Positions 23,801 to 34,755 of a DNA stretch of 64,000 nt are shown here, one piece after another; within the stretch, counting starts at the first letter, position 1; each line of letters opens with the position of its first letter. A program made the translations under genes and the position numbers. The notes under the pieces are model-generated. The model did no database searches and was not told the origin of the DNA. It saw nothing but the letters and a program-made list of their open reading frames with translations. The stretch lies in contig NW_024881321.1 in assembly GCF_018691265.1 (NCBI RefSeq), positions 22,728,198 to 22,792,197 on the forward strand. The letters run 5' to 3'. This DNA comes from Tyto alba. Lineage: Eukaryota; Chordata; Aves; Strigiformes; Tytonidae.

Positions 23801-26800
23801 GAGACAAAGTTAAATAATTCTTGGCACCTGATTTAGGTTTATCCTTCCTCTAGTCATTATTAGTGCTACAGATCCTTTCTTGACAGGGTAACAAGAAACT
23901 TAGATTCTCCCCTAATTTATTCCAAAGCATGTTAGCCTTATAAACATTTATCTGAAGTGAGTGAGTTAGGAAAAGGGACTTCTTTTTCCATTTCTTCAAC
24001 AAAGTAAAGCTATGATGTTTATCCCTGTGCAGTTTGTCCTTTTCACTGATTTTAAAAGAAGCAAAAAATATGTAAAATTCATCTGGAGGCTTCAACTAAA
24101 TCAGATAATTGTTATCTCATAAAATCTGCATTTAGAGTCTAATTTTTAATTTACCATTAGCAATTCTTAAACTATCCATTAAAAACACTACTGAGGGGAA
24201 AAGAAAAAGACAAATTAAAACCTTTTTGATTTTGTAGAACTTATGATTGGAGTTGTAATTATGTCCTCAGAACATAATTATTTAGAATTTTTGCATTAGC
24301 AGATCTTCTGGACAGGCAGACTTATTAAGAATTTGAATTAATTAACATCAACCTTTAAAAATTTTTAATGTAAAAATTTGGAGAAGAGAGAGGGGTCAAG
24401 TTAAGGCCAGGACTTAGTGGCTGAACAGGCTCAATTCTTTTGGGCATCTGGGAGGTGAGTAGCTTTGCAAAAGACAAAAGCTTTAACGTGCAAGACTTAG
24501 AATTATTAATATGCATTTTGATAAGTAAAAAGTATTAGAACCTTTTCAAGCTAGAATTTACAAGCTCAGAACTAACATTGACATCATGCCAAACTGTAAC
24601 AGCATATAAGTTTGATCATAAGAGAATTACTAATATGGAATTGTTAAAAGCAACTGTTGTTCTATATAGTCTAGCAGTAAGAATATTACCGTAGAGTTGC
24701 AAGATCATAAAAGGTAGATATCTGAATATGAATCTTTCAGTTAATTTTCCAATATCACTTCCTAAGTTTCTTGACAAAATTGATAAATGACAATAAAGAA
24801 TACGTGTGTGAATCAGGTCCCTGACTTAGGAGAAATAAGAGGGAGATGGTCACTGATGAATACTGCAGAAAAGCAGAAAATAAAGTGAAATTATGAACAT
24901 TAAAAGAAAATAAGTCTCTCATCCTATGAGAAAATATAAGCATTATTGATAGAATAACATATCTTGGCAAAATCTTTTATGACAACTTCAAAATTAGGTT
25001 TTTACAATTCATATACCAGCTTTAGTATCCAATTCAATGCCTTGACTTTCTAACTACATAAGGTTTCATTTTATTTTGTTATTTCAATAAAGATAGCATT
25101 TCTACTTGCTTTAAAAGTGGTGGTAAACAGATTTCTGTCACAAGCTGACGCTTCTATGAGTTGATTCTGCAAATCAGTAACTCCTGTGGTTCCTCACTTC
25201 TCCTGGATGTGCTTTTTAGAATGGAATGAGATATTCCTTGGAAGAATTTTCTTCACTGGCCATTGACAGAGCCTGGACACATATATCAAAATAATTTCTT
25301 AATTGCAAGAAAAAGATTTGGTGAATCATGTTCATAAAGCCTTACACTGTTTTTCAGAACTGTAATGGGAAGACACTTCTCCATTCCCTTTTCAAGATTG
25401 CCCTAGTATCAAACATCAGAAGTGATCATTCTTGTTGCAGCAAGAATTTACATTCTTTAATGAATATTTGAGTATTTACAAAGATAGCTAGTATTTTTCT
25501 GGAGATCTGCAACAAAGCATTGAAATGGGATCCAGTCACAGGACCTATATTAACATATTCCTATCAATTGTCAAAGTAATTTATTAAAAATCATTTTTCT
25601 TCCTTATACTTCATGCTTCTACTGAAATAAGTTATGGTAGGTAAAAGAGATTGTTTTCCAAAAGATTAGATGCCAGAAAAATGTAAAGACTTTATTTAAA
25701 TGTTACTTTAACTACTTTATGAAACGAACTTAACATCCCTTTCAGCCCTCCCTTTCCTCCAAAATCTACCAAAAAGCTTTTTCTTCACTAAGTTCATCTT
25801 GAAAAATCAAGTGCCATATAAAAATACCCTGAAATACATTTCTGAAATGTAATTGCTCCTTCATATTTCAGAAATTTGTCACTGGAAGATTAATTAAAAA
25901 CAATCATATCATACTCTAACTTTTGACCTTTCTTTGGTGATGGAATGTTTTTTCTTTACGACTTATCTACAAATGAGATTTGTACTGACCACAATACATC
26001 ATGTCTGCCTTATTACTCTGGGTTAATAGCAGTCTGAGGACTCCTTTTGTTCTCAGCTCTGCTGTTTATTCATTTTACCCAGAGATCAGTTGCTGCTCAA
26101 ACCATCAGGGACTGCTATAAACACGTTCGCATTTCCTTTTAACTAGCTGCTGATTCTGAGACAAAAGATCCTATACAGAAATCTTTACCAGTGAAGAGCT
26201 GTAAAAATACAGTTTTCAAGCATGTTAGAGGAATAATAGAAAGTTTGACAGAATTATTTTGCAAGATTTATATTAGAATTGGACATTGCTCAAAAAAACA
26301 AAGGTATTTTTTATAGAAATTGAATAATAATACAAAGCAGGTCTGACTGATGTAGTTACAAGTACAGGGAAGTCATTAAATGAATTCCCTATTTTTCCAA
26401 AAGACTGTGTTCAAACTATATTTTTATTATTGCAGATGGAAAAATGAGTGCAAGTATTGTGTTCTAGTATTTTGGACAAATTCTGTACTGACAAACTTGT
26501 CTTTAAAAAGTAAAAGTTAGTGGAAATCAATTGAAGGACTTACTATTTATTGAAACCAAATAACTGTAAATTCTTTCTGTTTCTTCAGTTACACATATTG
26601 GCTGGTTTCAAATAATGAGGGAAAATATCTTTACAAATTAAACTGTCTAACAAGGTAATGTAAAACAGGTAAATCATGGTTTCTCATGTAAATCAAAAGG
26701 AAGAGATTTTAAAACTATTCTTTCAATGCAAAATTCACCCCATTACTCTGGATCACATAAGGCTAAATATATTACAGCTCACTGAAAGGTCAGACTAAAT

Positions 26801-26940
26801 AACACTGGTGCAGAACTCCACCGTTCTGAAACTGTCTGGAAAGTTACTTGATTTAGGACTATAGCTTTCAGTTTTATAATAAGAATAAACAAAAGAGATG
26901 GATTCAGCAAAAATTTCTATGAGGTGGAATTCAGCTGAAA
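20801..26940. other. AT-rich sequence, no gene recognised
   Basis: A-rich runs occur near 22010-22082. A zone at 22400-22700 has modest open frames on both strands (64 and 112 codons) with no recognisable domain. No LTR ends, CR1 octamers or RNA genes were seen. Confidence 0.5.
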
Positions 26941-26965
26941 AAGAGGTCTAAGAGCCAACATTCTT

Positions 26966-27256
26966 ATGGCTCTGAGGACATGGGCGGTCTACCCCTCTGC
27001 ACATATTTTTAAGGCCACCTCAGTAAAAGTGGCTCTGCCCAAGTGGGACTTAATAATCACTAATCCTTCCCATAAGGTCCTAGAGGACCTTGCTCGGAAT
27101 ATGCTTAGCATATTGGTTCAATCAGGGCCACTGCAGGAGGATGCCTCAGTAGCAGCAGGCATTACTTTCTGGGGTACTGCTGTAGGCAAATTAAGCATCA
27201 ATGCAACAGCTATTTCTCTTGAAGTCTGTTGTCTCACACAGATCGCCTGTGTATGA
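26966..27256 (+). other. Unrecognised 96-codon open frame in a GC-richer island
   Basis: An ATG-initiated 96-codon frame lies in about 300 bp that is visibly GC-richer than the AT-rich flanks. The predicted peptide has a basic and aliphatic first half (VKVALPKWDLIITNP) and an alanine/serine-rich second half, with no signal peptide or membrane segment. I do not recognise it. It may be an exon-like or processed remnant, an old transposon piece, or chance. A shorter minus-strand frame overlaps it, which weakens the coding case. Confidence 0.25.
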
Positions 27257-29559
27257 ATGATGGACTTAAAAAATGACCAGAGCAAAGCAATTATCTTCCT
27301 AAAACGTACCACCAATAGTCTGCATTATGCCCTGAAACATGTTTCTCTGTCTTTTTACAAGTTTATTTTAATCAATTTATTATATATCCCTTTGGTGAGA
27401 GAAAATTGACAATCCATGGACTGCAAAACTCTTTTGTTTGTTTGTTTAGAAATGTTAGTTTACTGAAATCTGAATAGTTAGGAATGAAGTATATTTTAGT
27501 AAGAGGTTTCAAATATGTTATTATTTTGTTAATGTTTTGATTTTTCATGAAATATTTTCCTTTAACTTTTCAATTTAAAACATCTTCTGTCATAGCAACT
27601 AGAAATAAAGATTTTAAATGATCTGAAAAACATTGTCTCCTAAATTATATTTTGAAAATGTTTGACATTTAATATTTCTTTCAAAGAAAACTCAGATTTT
27701 GCACAGAAGATACAGTTCTTATCTGCCTGTATCAATTAAAGGAAAAATACACATATGCCTTATATATTCATTATAGAACCACAGAGACACACACATATAT
27801 AAATCCTTGAAGAAAATTGAAACCTACTGTTTTCATAGGCTAAATCATCTGTCATTCTTATTGACTACTGCTGGAGCAAAAGAATTGGTAAAACAGAACA
27901 AAGCCAGAACTGGCAATGGCATTTTCAGTATTGTATTATGCAATTTTGTTCAGAAATTTAAATTAATTTACCATGATGATAAATTGCACAAGATCTGTTT
28001 ATACCTCCAGTTCTGCCTCTTAAGCAGGTGCACAACAGAATTACAAGCCACTTGGAGACAAGTTGTAGGATTCATGAGAGACAGAGAGTGAATTATCTTG
28101 TCAGTCTCACAAGTAGAGCATCTGAGGATTGCAAACAGAATCTCATCAAACCTAATTTCTATTCCACTTTGTATATCAAATGCCCCAACTAGAATTCCAC
28201 ACTGTACTGTGACTGAAGGAACTTTCTACTTCTGGACAGCTACATTCCCTGAGCCTGTCAGTACTCTCAAAAGACAACAAACACCTCCTTAAGAATTAAA
28301 AGAGAAAGATGAGACAAACAGAGGAAATACACCAATCATTAGTGCCATGCTTTTGCCTATCTAATTGCAAAGTGAGAAAGACAGGTTTGGTCAGCTTGCA
28401 TTAAGCATCCTATCAAGACCAACATACTGTTTGGTGAACTAGTGTGGAATACTTGATGTTACAGTAAATTCCATTGTAAACAAAGACCAAATAGGATAAC
28501 AATACTTCACCATCCTGTCTGCTTTGCTTCTATTTTTTAAAGCTTTACAAATTCTTGTTCCTCTAGAGAGCATAGAATACTGCTCAGATCCTTGTAGATC
28601 TGGGGTTTTGCTGAGGTTTTCTCAGCTGCTATTGAAGCTGCTAGCTATTTTTAAAATCACAAGCAATACCAAAGAATGCAGTCTTTATACGTATATTAAT
28701 TCCAAAATGTAACATGAAGTTGGACATTACTTAGGGAACTTCTGATGGGAGCTAACGATGTTGAATTTCAACTTCAGCCTAGTCTAGTAGTGATGGCTGA
28801 GCAGACAGTATCTAGGAGTTCATGTGAAGTTTGTGTTTCATTTGTTACAAACTGACAACTCTGATTTCCTGGTGATCTGAACTAGTTCTGATTTGATGAT
28901 GACTAGGTTAGTATTTAAGTCCATGTTCAGCAGCAAATCTCACATTAGCCTGAGAAACCCTCTGAAGCAGGCAGCTTTGCTCTGCAGCAACTTACCACCA
29001 ATAACAGCTCTGTCTTGTATGGAAATAATTTGGCACTGCTCAGCAGTCTATAATTCATTTTCTCTCTAAAAACAGTAATTCTGGGCTTTTGATTATTCCT
29101 TGTGTGGAAATCTGAGTTTTTAATCACATCCAAAACTCACTTCTGGTTTTCAATCTTAAATGGATAACTGCTGAAGAAATATGTGTACATTATATCTAAT
29201 GTACGTTTATAAATAAATATATTAGGTAAATGTGTAAATAGTACTTAAATATATGAAAAAGAAGCAAACAAATCAGTATTCACTGATACAGAAAAATAAA
29301 AAGAAGGGAAAAATATGTTAAACAGTATTCAATATTTAAAGCAGATAATGTTAGTGTAGGGATTAAAAAGTTAACATAATATCCTAAAAGACAAATCCAG
29401 AAAACATAGTGGTTATTTAAACATGAAAATCCATATGTATTAATGTATGAAGCTGCATTTTCAAGAACTGTAATTCCAGCATACAGATAGCTTGAGTTCC
29501 TCTGATGACACAAAGCAACCATTCAGAATTTTGGCTTAAATAACTTTGCATTTAATTGT
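27257..29559. other. AT-rich sequence, no gene recognised
   Basis: I see only short chance frames and no named repeat up to the provirus target site. Confidence 0.5.
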
Positions 29560-29564
29560 AACAT

Positions 29565-30013
29565 TGTCCTGGTTCGAGCTGAAATAAAGTTCATGTCCGT
29601 GTTGGTAGCTGAAGGAGTGCTGCAGCACACTGGGATCCCAGAGGCTCTCTAGGTCTGAGAGCCCTTGCCTGTGTGTGGGGGCGGGGGGAGCACACCTGGA
29701 GTGCTGGGCCCGGATTGGCCGATATTTCATGTCATGTGACATTGTGCTCACTATATAAAGGAAGGAGTGAGCCTGGAGGGGCTCTCACTTCCTGGAGTGT
29801 TGCTGTGGTGCCAGCTGGGAGCAGGCGGTTGGTGAGCAGCTGTATTGTACATTACCCGTTGATACTGCTGTCAGTGTATTGTTCTGTTACTGTTATTAAA
29901 CTGTTTTTATCTCGACCCACGAGTCTCCCTTTGTCCCTCCGATTCCCAAGTAGGGGGAGGGTGGGTGAGTGACTGTGTGTCTTTTAGCTGCTGAGTAGGC
30001 TCAAACGACAACA
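29565..30013 (+). repeat. 5' LTR of the provirus
   Basis: The 449-bp LTR runs from TGTCCTGGTTCGAG to ...GACAACA. It carries an inverted CCAAT (ATTGG near 29714), TATATAAAG (29752-29760) and ATTAAA (29895-29900). It is about 42 bp shorter than the 3' LTR, through small deletions after the TATA box and in U5. Confidence 0.93.
29752..29760 (+). promoter_or_regulatory. TATA box of the 5' LTR
   Basis: TATATAAAG would place initiation near 29785 and drive the gag-position frame. The site is intact. Confidence 0.7.
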
Positions 30014-30021
30014 GTCCTTTT

Positions 30022-30039
30022 TGGCGCCCAACTTGGGGC
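30022..30039 (+). promoter_or_regulatory. Primer binding site, lysine tRNA type
   Basis: TGGCGCCCAACTTGGGGC begins 8 nt after the LTR end. It differs at one position from the complement of the tRNA-Lys(1,2) 3' end used by several retroviruses. This is the site of minus-strand DNA initiation. Confidence 0.8.
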
Positions 30040-30093
30040 ATGAAGGGTAGAGATAACAGTAGATTTGATCTGTGTATGCTATACTTTGTTATA

Positions 30094-30189
30094 ATGCCAA
30101 CTGCCCATGCTGCTATAATGTCATTCGCTTGGCTCCTAAAATCGTGGGTTTTGTTGCTGCAGTTGTGTTATACATCACATTACTTACTG
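30094..30189 (+). CDS. Short hydrophobic reading frame upstream of the gag-position ORF
   Basis: ATG at 30094 opens 32 codons ending at TAA (30190-30192). It is in the same frame as the 241-codon frame that starts at 30202. The peptide is hydrophobic in its centre (WLLKSWVLLLQL). It could be the ancestral N-terminus of the downstream protein, now cut by one stop, or a leader peptide joined to something else by splicing, because the stop lies inside a GTAAGT donor motif. Coding status is uncertain. Confidence 0.3.
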
Positions 30190-30194
30190 TAAGT
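30189..30194 (+). promoter_or_regulatory. Candidate 5' splice donor
   Basis: CT|GTAAGT matches the vertebrate donor consensus in its intron part. It lies downstream of the primer binding site, where retroviral major donors often sit, and overlaps the TAA that closes the 30094 frame. Use is not shown. Confidence 0.35.
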
Positions 30195-30201
30195 AGTCCC
30201 C

Positions 30202-30927
30202 ATGCTGCTGCTTATTACCCGTGGGAATTGGATTAAGACTTTTGCCTTGCTGTATTATGTAACTCTAATCTATGACTTGATAAAGTCGTTGGTCCTGGGA
30301 ATAGTGGTGCATCTGTACTCAGCATGGTCATCATCTGTGTACACGGGGGGGCACCTAGTGGAATGGTTTAGTAACTACACCCTCCACGTTTTCTTCTCAG
30401 AAAGCCCACCCAAGGGGGAGATACATTCTTCCATCTTCCCCTTCTCCAAGCTACTTGCAAGTATACCTGAGAATGCTAAGAACTCTGAATATCCATGGAA
30501 TGCTCATATTAACTTTGTTGTCTTGTTGCTGGAAGCTGTAGTGTTCCTGAATGTGGTTCAGGTTTTGTCTTGGGTTAATCAACTGTTTCTGAATACAACC
30601 CAAAGGTCTACCCCAGGTTTGGAGAGTTATGAGTGGTTGGGAGTGTGGGGTAGCATGGGCAAGTACCTAGGACAATGGGGACCTCCAGTGTTTTGGAACT
30701 TCACACCTGACCAAGTGCAGGATCCTGAGAAACTAGTAAAATATTTAGAAAAGGTGTGTTGTCATCCTGACACCTCGAGAGACGCAGATCATTTCAACAT
30801 GCGGGGGCCTGGCCCATGCCTACCGAACCCTGCTCACCACTATGCACTATCCTCAAAGGAAGACATGAGGAAATTGGATGGGAAACCCACCTATGTTCTA
30901 AGAGAGCCAGTTCGAGAGTTGGGATAA
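30202..30927 (+). CDS. Open 241-codon frame in the gag position, membrane-like, unrecognised
   Basis: This is the longest intact frame of the provirus. ATG at 30202 is the first start after an in-frame TAA at 30190-30192. Residues about 13-39 and 103-130 are strongly hydrophobic and could be membrane segments or buried helices. Three N-glycosylation sequons are present (N58-Y-T, N131-T-T, N166-F-T). The C-terminal third is polar, with a DPEKLVKYLEK helix-like stretch and scattered prolines. I see no capsid major homology region and no CCHC zinc knuckle, so it is not an ordinary Gag by eye. Position between primer binding site and protease argues for a Gag-derived or replaced accessory protein. 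It is followed by about 280 bp of stop-rich sequence before the protease. That it is open while pol is broken may be chance or constraint. Confidence 0.55.
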   Translation: MLLLITRGNWIKTFALLYYVTLIYDLIKSLVLGIVVHLYSAWSSSVYTGGHLVEWFSNYTLHVFFSESPPKGEIHSSIFPFSKLLASIPENAKNSEYPWNAHINFVVLLLEAVVFLNVVQVLSWVNQLFLNTTQRSTPGLESYEWLGVWGSMGKYLGQWGPPVFWNFTPDQVQDPEKLVKYLEKVCCHPDTSRDADHFNMRGPGPCLPNPAHHYALSSKEDMRKLDGKPTYVLREPVRELG

Positions 30928-31209
30928 AGAACAGCTACAAATCAAAGTTCTTGCAGGAGAAGTGTCGCTGCAGTCTCCTCTAATCAGTTACCCAAACCGC
31001 ATAAAAAAGTTGACTTTGCTCCTGTTCCTATGGGGAGAACTTCTAAGTCGTACTTACAAGAAATGAGTAACTAGGATGAGACCAAGATTAGCACAGACCA
31101 CACTGACCCCTTCATCGATAATGGATACTATGAGCAGCATTAGAGAGGCCCTGCCTCCAGCCAGGTGGAAGAGAGGGACAACCGTATTGACTGGACTGTG
31201 TGGATTTGA
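30928..31209 (+). pseudogene. Degenerate gag-to-protease spacer
   Basis: Stops occur in all frames, including TGA at 31207-31209 in the protease frame. I could not recognise nucleocapsid-like motifs. If a longer Gag C-terminus once existed, it is lost here. Confidence 0.4.
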
Positions 31210-31480
31210 TGGCCTGGCACATCTGACCCCCAGGAGTACAAGGCTCTGGTGGACACTGGTGCCCAATGCACCCTGATGCCGTCAAATTTCCAAGGAACAG
31301 AGTCTATTTGTATCTCAGGAGTGACAGGGGGGTCTCAACAGCTGACTGTTTTGGAGGCTGAGATGAGCCTAACTGGAAATGAGTGTCAAAAGCACCCTGT
31401 TGTGACTGGCCCGGAAGCTCCCTGTATTCTTGGAATAGATTATCTCCGGAAAGGGCATTTTAAGGACCCAGAAGGGTAAT
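31210..31480 (+). pseudogene. Retroviral aspartic protease remnant
   Basis: The frame carries the catalytic ALVDTGAQ (D-T-G at 31252-31260) and, near the C-terminus, CILGIDYLR, the hydrophobic-hydrophobic-Gly signature of retropepsins. The enzyme would cleave the viral polyproteins as a dimer. The frame is bounded by TGA at 31207 and TAA at 31477, so it cannot be continuous with the frames on either side. Key residues are visible, but it is part of a broken pol. Confidence 0.8.
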
Positions 31481-31503
31481 GGTGGGCTTTCGGTATAGCT
31501 GCC

Positions 31504-32562
31504 TTGGAGACAGAAGAAATTAAACAGCTGTCCACTCTGCCAGGGCTCTCAGAGGATCCTTCTGCTGTGGGACTACTGAAGGTTGAAGAACAACGGGTGC
31601 CAATCTCTACTACAACTGTGCACCGACGGCAATATCGCACCAACAGAGACTTTGTAGTTCCCATCCACCGATTCGTCAACTTGAGAGCCAAGGGGTGATT
31701 AGCAAGACTCGCTCACCCTTTAACAGCCCTATATGGCCAGTGTGGAAGCCTAATGGAGAGTGGAGATGGACAGTGGACTATCGGGGCCTGAATGAAGTCA
31801 CACCACCGCTAAGTGCTGCTGTGCCAGACATGCTGCAGCTTCAATATGAATTGGAGTCAAAGGCAGCCAAGTGGTACGCCACCACTGATATGGCCAACGC
31901 CTTTTTCTCCATCCCTCTGGTAGCATAGTGCAGGCCACAGTTTGCTTTCACCTGGAGGGGTGTCCAATACACCTGGAACAGACTGCCCCAGGGGTGGAAA
32001 CACAGTCCCACTATTTGCCATGGACTGATCCACACTGCACTGGAACAGGGTGACGCTCCAGAACACCTACAATACATTGATGACATTATTGTACGGGGGA
32101 ATACAGCGGAAGAAGTTTTTGAGAAGAGAGAAAATAGTTCAAACCCTTTTGAGATCTGGCTTCGCCATAAAATGGGGTAAAGTCAAGGGCCCTGCACAGG
32201 AGATTCAGTTTTTAGGAATCAAATGGCAAGATGGACGTCGTCAGATTCCAATGGATGTGATTAATAAAATAACGGCTGTGTCTCCACCAACCAGCAGAAA
32301 GGAAGCACAAACTTTCTTAGGTGTGATAGGCTTCTGGAGAATGTATATTCCAAATTACAGTCAGATCGTAAGCCTTCTTTATCAAGTGACCTGGAAGAAA
32401 AATGACTTTTTATGGGGCCCTGAGCAAAAGCAAGCTTTTGAACAAATTAAACAAGAAATTGTTCATGCTGTAACCCTTGGGCCAGTTCGGGCAGAACATG
32501 ATGTTAAAAATGTGCTCTACACTGCAACTGGGAAGAATGGCCCTACCTGGAGTCTTTGGTAG
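31504..32562 (+). pseudogene. Reverse transcriptase remnant
   Basis: The order of motifs is clear: SPIWPVWKPNGEWR and DYRGLN (fingers) near 31720-31790, TTDMANAFFSIPL (motif A aspartate) near 31885, LPQGW (motif B) near 31984, YIDDI (motif C) at 32073-32087, then FLGIKW and a thumb-like LGVIGFWRMYIPNYS near 32320. The frame changes near 31695 and again near 32125, a TAG occurs at 31926-31928, and the last part ends at TAG 32560-32562. All three catalytic aspartates are present by eye, but no continuous product is possible. Sequence 32563-32950 (connection region) is too decayed to read. Confidence 0.85.
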
Positions 32563-32959
32563 AGAGCACCAGGGGAGAATTGGGGTTGACCCCTGGGATT
32601 CTGGAGTTGAGGATATAGAGGATCTGAAGCCCGTTATACTCCAACTGAAAAAGAGATACTGGCAGCATATGAAGAGGTCCGAGCTGCTTCAGAAGTAATT
32701 GGTACAGAAGCACAGCTCCTCTTGGCACCCTGACTGCCGGTACTGGGCTGGATGTTCAAAGGGAAGGTCCCCTCAACACATGCAACTGATGCTACATGGA
32801 GTAAGTGGGTCACGCTCATCACACAGTGGGCTCAAATAGGAAATGCCAACCGCCCAGGAATACTAGAAGTAATCACAAATTGACCAGAAAACAAAGAATT
32901 TGGAATGTCACCAGAAGAAGAGGTGACCTGAGCTGAAGAGGCATGGCCATATAATGAAC

Positions 32960-33228
32960 TACCAGATAATGAGAAGAGATATGCCTTATTTACCGATGGG
33001 TCCTGTCACATTGTAGGGAAACTTTGGAAGTGGAAGGCTGCTGTGTGGAGCCCCACACAACGGGTCACAGAAGCTGTTGAAGGAGAGGGTGAATCCAGTC
33101 AATTTGCAGAGGTGAAAGCCATCCAGCTGGCCTTAAGTATCGCTGACCAAGAAAAATGGCCAGTCCTTTATCTCTACACTGATTCATGGATGGTGGCAAA
33201 TGCCCTGTGGGGGTGGTTGCGGCAGTGA
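32960..33228 (+). pseudogene. RNase H domain remnant
   Basis: LFTDGSC (first catalytic aspartate, 32995-32997), FAEVKAIQLAL (glutamate) near 33100 and LYTDSWMVANAL (third acidic residue) near 33175 give the retroviral RNase H core in one frame. TGA at 33226-33228 ends it early. It would remove RNA from the RNA-DNA hybrid during reverse transcription. The core residues survive while the connection to the reverse transcriptase does not. Confidence 0.85.
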
Positions 33229-33276
33229 AAACAGAGTGGCTGGCAGCATAGAGGCAAACCCATCTGGGCTGCTGAT

Positions 33277-34318
33277 TTGTGGCAAGATATTGCTGCTCGA
33301 ATAGAAAACTTGTTTGTGAAAGTATGCCACATAGATGCTCATATACCCAAAAATCAAGCAACGGAAGAACATCGAAGCAACCACCAGGTGGACCAAGCTG
33401 CAAAGATTAAGGTGGCCCAAGTGGATCTGGACTGGCAACATAAGGGTGAGAAATTTATGGCTTGCTGGCCCCATGACTCTTCAGGCCATCATGGAAGAGA
33501 CGCAACATACAGATGGGATCGTGACCGAGGAGTGGACTTGACTATGGACATTATATCACAGGTTATCCATGAATGTGAAACATGCTGCAATCAAGCAGGC
33601 CAAGCAGTTAAAACCTCTTTGGTATGGAGGGAGATGGTTCAAGTATAGATATGGGGAGGCCTGGCAGATTGATTACACCATGCTGCCACAAACTCGGCAT
33701 GGTAAGCGTTTTGTGCTCACAATGGTAGAAGCAACTACCGGATGGCTGGAAACATATGCTGTGCCCCATGCCACTGCTCGGAACACTATTCTGGGCCTTG
33801 AAAAACAAGTCTTGTGGCAGCATGGCACCCCAGATAGAATTGAGTCAGATAATGGTACTCATTTTCGAAATAATCTTATAAACACCTGGGCAAAAGAACA
33901 TAGCATGGAGTGGATATATCATATCTCCTGTCACGCCACAGCCTCCGGGAAAATTGAGTGGTATAATGGGGTACTAAAGACCATGCTGAGAGCAATGGGA
34001 GGCAGAACTTTTAAGCATTGGGACACACATTTAGCAAAGGCCACCTGTTTAGTCAATACTAGAGGATCTGCCAACCAGGCTGGCCCTGCCCAGTCAAACA
34101 TTTTACGTACTGTAGATGGAGGTAGAGTCCCGGTAGTGCACCCTAAAAACATGCTGGGGAAGACCATCTGGGTTATTCTTACTTGAGATAAATGTAAGCC
34201 CATACGTGGAATTACTTTTGCCCAGGGACCCGGGTGCACTTGGTGGGTAATGCAGAAGGATGGGAATGTCCAATGTGTACCTCAAGGGGACATAATGTTA
34301 GGCAAAATTATCTGGTAA
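33277..34318 (+). pseudogene. Integrase remnant with complete D,D35E core
   Basis: The N-terminal zinc-binding region (HHGRDATYRW ... VIHECETC) lies at about 33485-33585. The frame then shifts, and the core continues in another frame from about 33585: WQIDYTML (first Asp) near 33665, IESDNGTHF (second Asp) near 33840 and SGKIEWYNG (Glu) near 33950. I count 35 residues between the second Asp and the Glu, as in retroviral integrases. TGA at 34184-34186 and a terminal TAA at 34316-34318 follow, with GCTWWVM and VPQGDIML near the C-terminus. One frame change and one stop are the only evident breaks, so this is the best preserved pol domain. Confidence 0.88.
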
Positions 34319-34755
34319 ACTGTATTAAATTAATCACCGTACCACCCTATCAATGCTTTATGACAAACATGAACTTGGATAAAGTTAGGACTGGTTTCAG
34401 CAAGTGATGCCCAGCAACTGCTGTAGACTGAATACAGACAGCGTCAGATGCATCAGCCACCAGCTCCAGCTGCAACAGAGACTGCATGCCATCCTCCTGC
34501 CAGGTCCAAGGACACATCTGCCCTACTGACTGAGCATCGCTCCTCCTGCCTGAAGGGACTGTTATGACAGATGGAACCTGAATCTGTGGACCAAATGAAC
34601 TCAGGATACATTCTGCAGTGACAGCCCATGGACTGAGGGAATGATATCTGTGTGCATATGTCTATGACCTAGGAAGAGGATAGTAAATAACTAGAATGTA
34701 TTAGAAATATGGAACGTGTGCATAACGTAAATGATATGAAATAAGGGGTGGATAC
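34319..34755 (+). other. Non-coding 3' internal region, no env; polypurine tract candidate
   Basis: No env, dUTPase or other frame is visible. The purine run AAGGGGTGGA (34743-34752) three bases before the 3' LTR is the likely plus-strand primer (polypurine tract). This is consistent with an element that has no extracellular stage. Confidence 0.6.

Noticed and set aside
31841..34285. Several minus-strand open frames within the provirus
   Set aside because: They are shadows of the pol frames; the motifs are on the plus strand.
34319..34755. Possible env or dUTPase downstream of integrase
   Set aside because: No frame longer than a few tens of codons and no recognisable motif is present.
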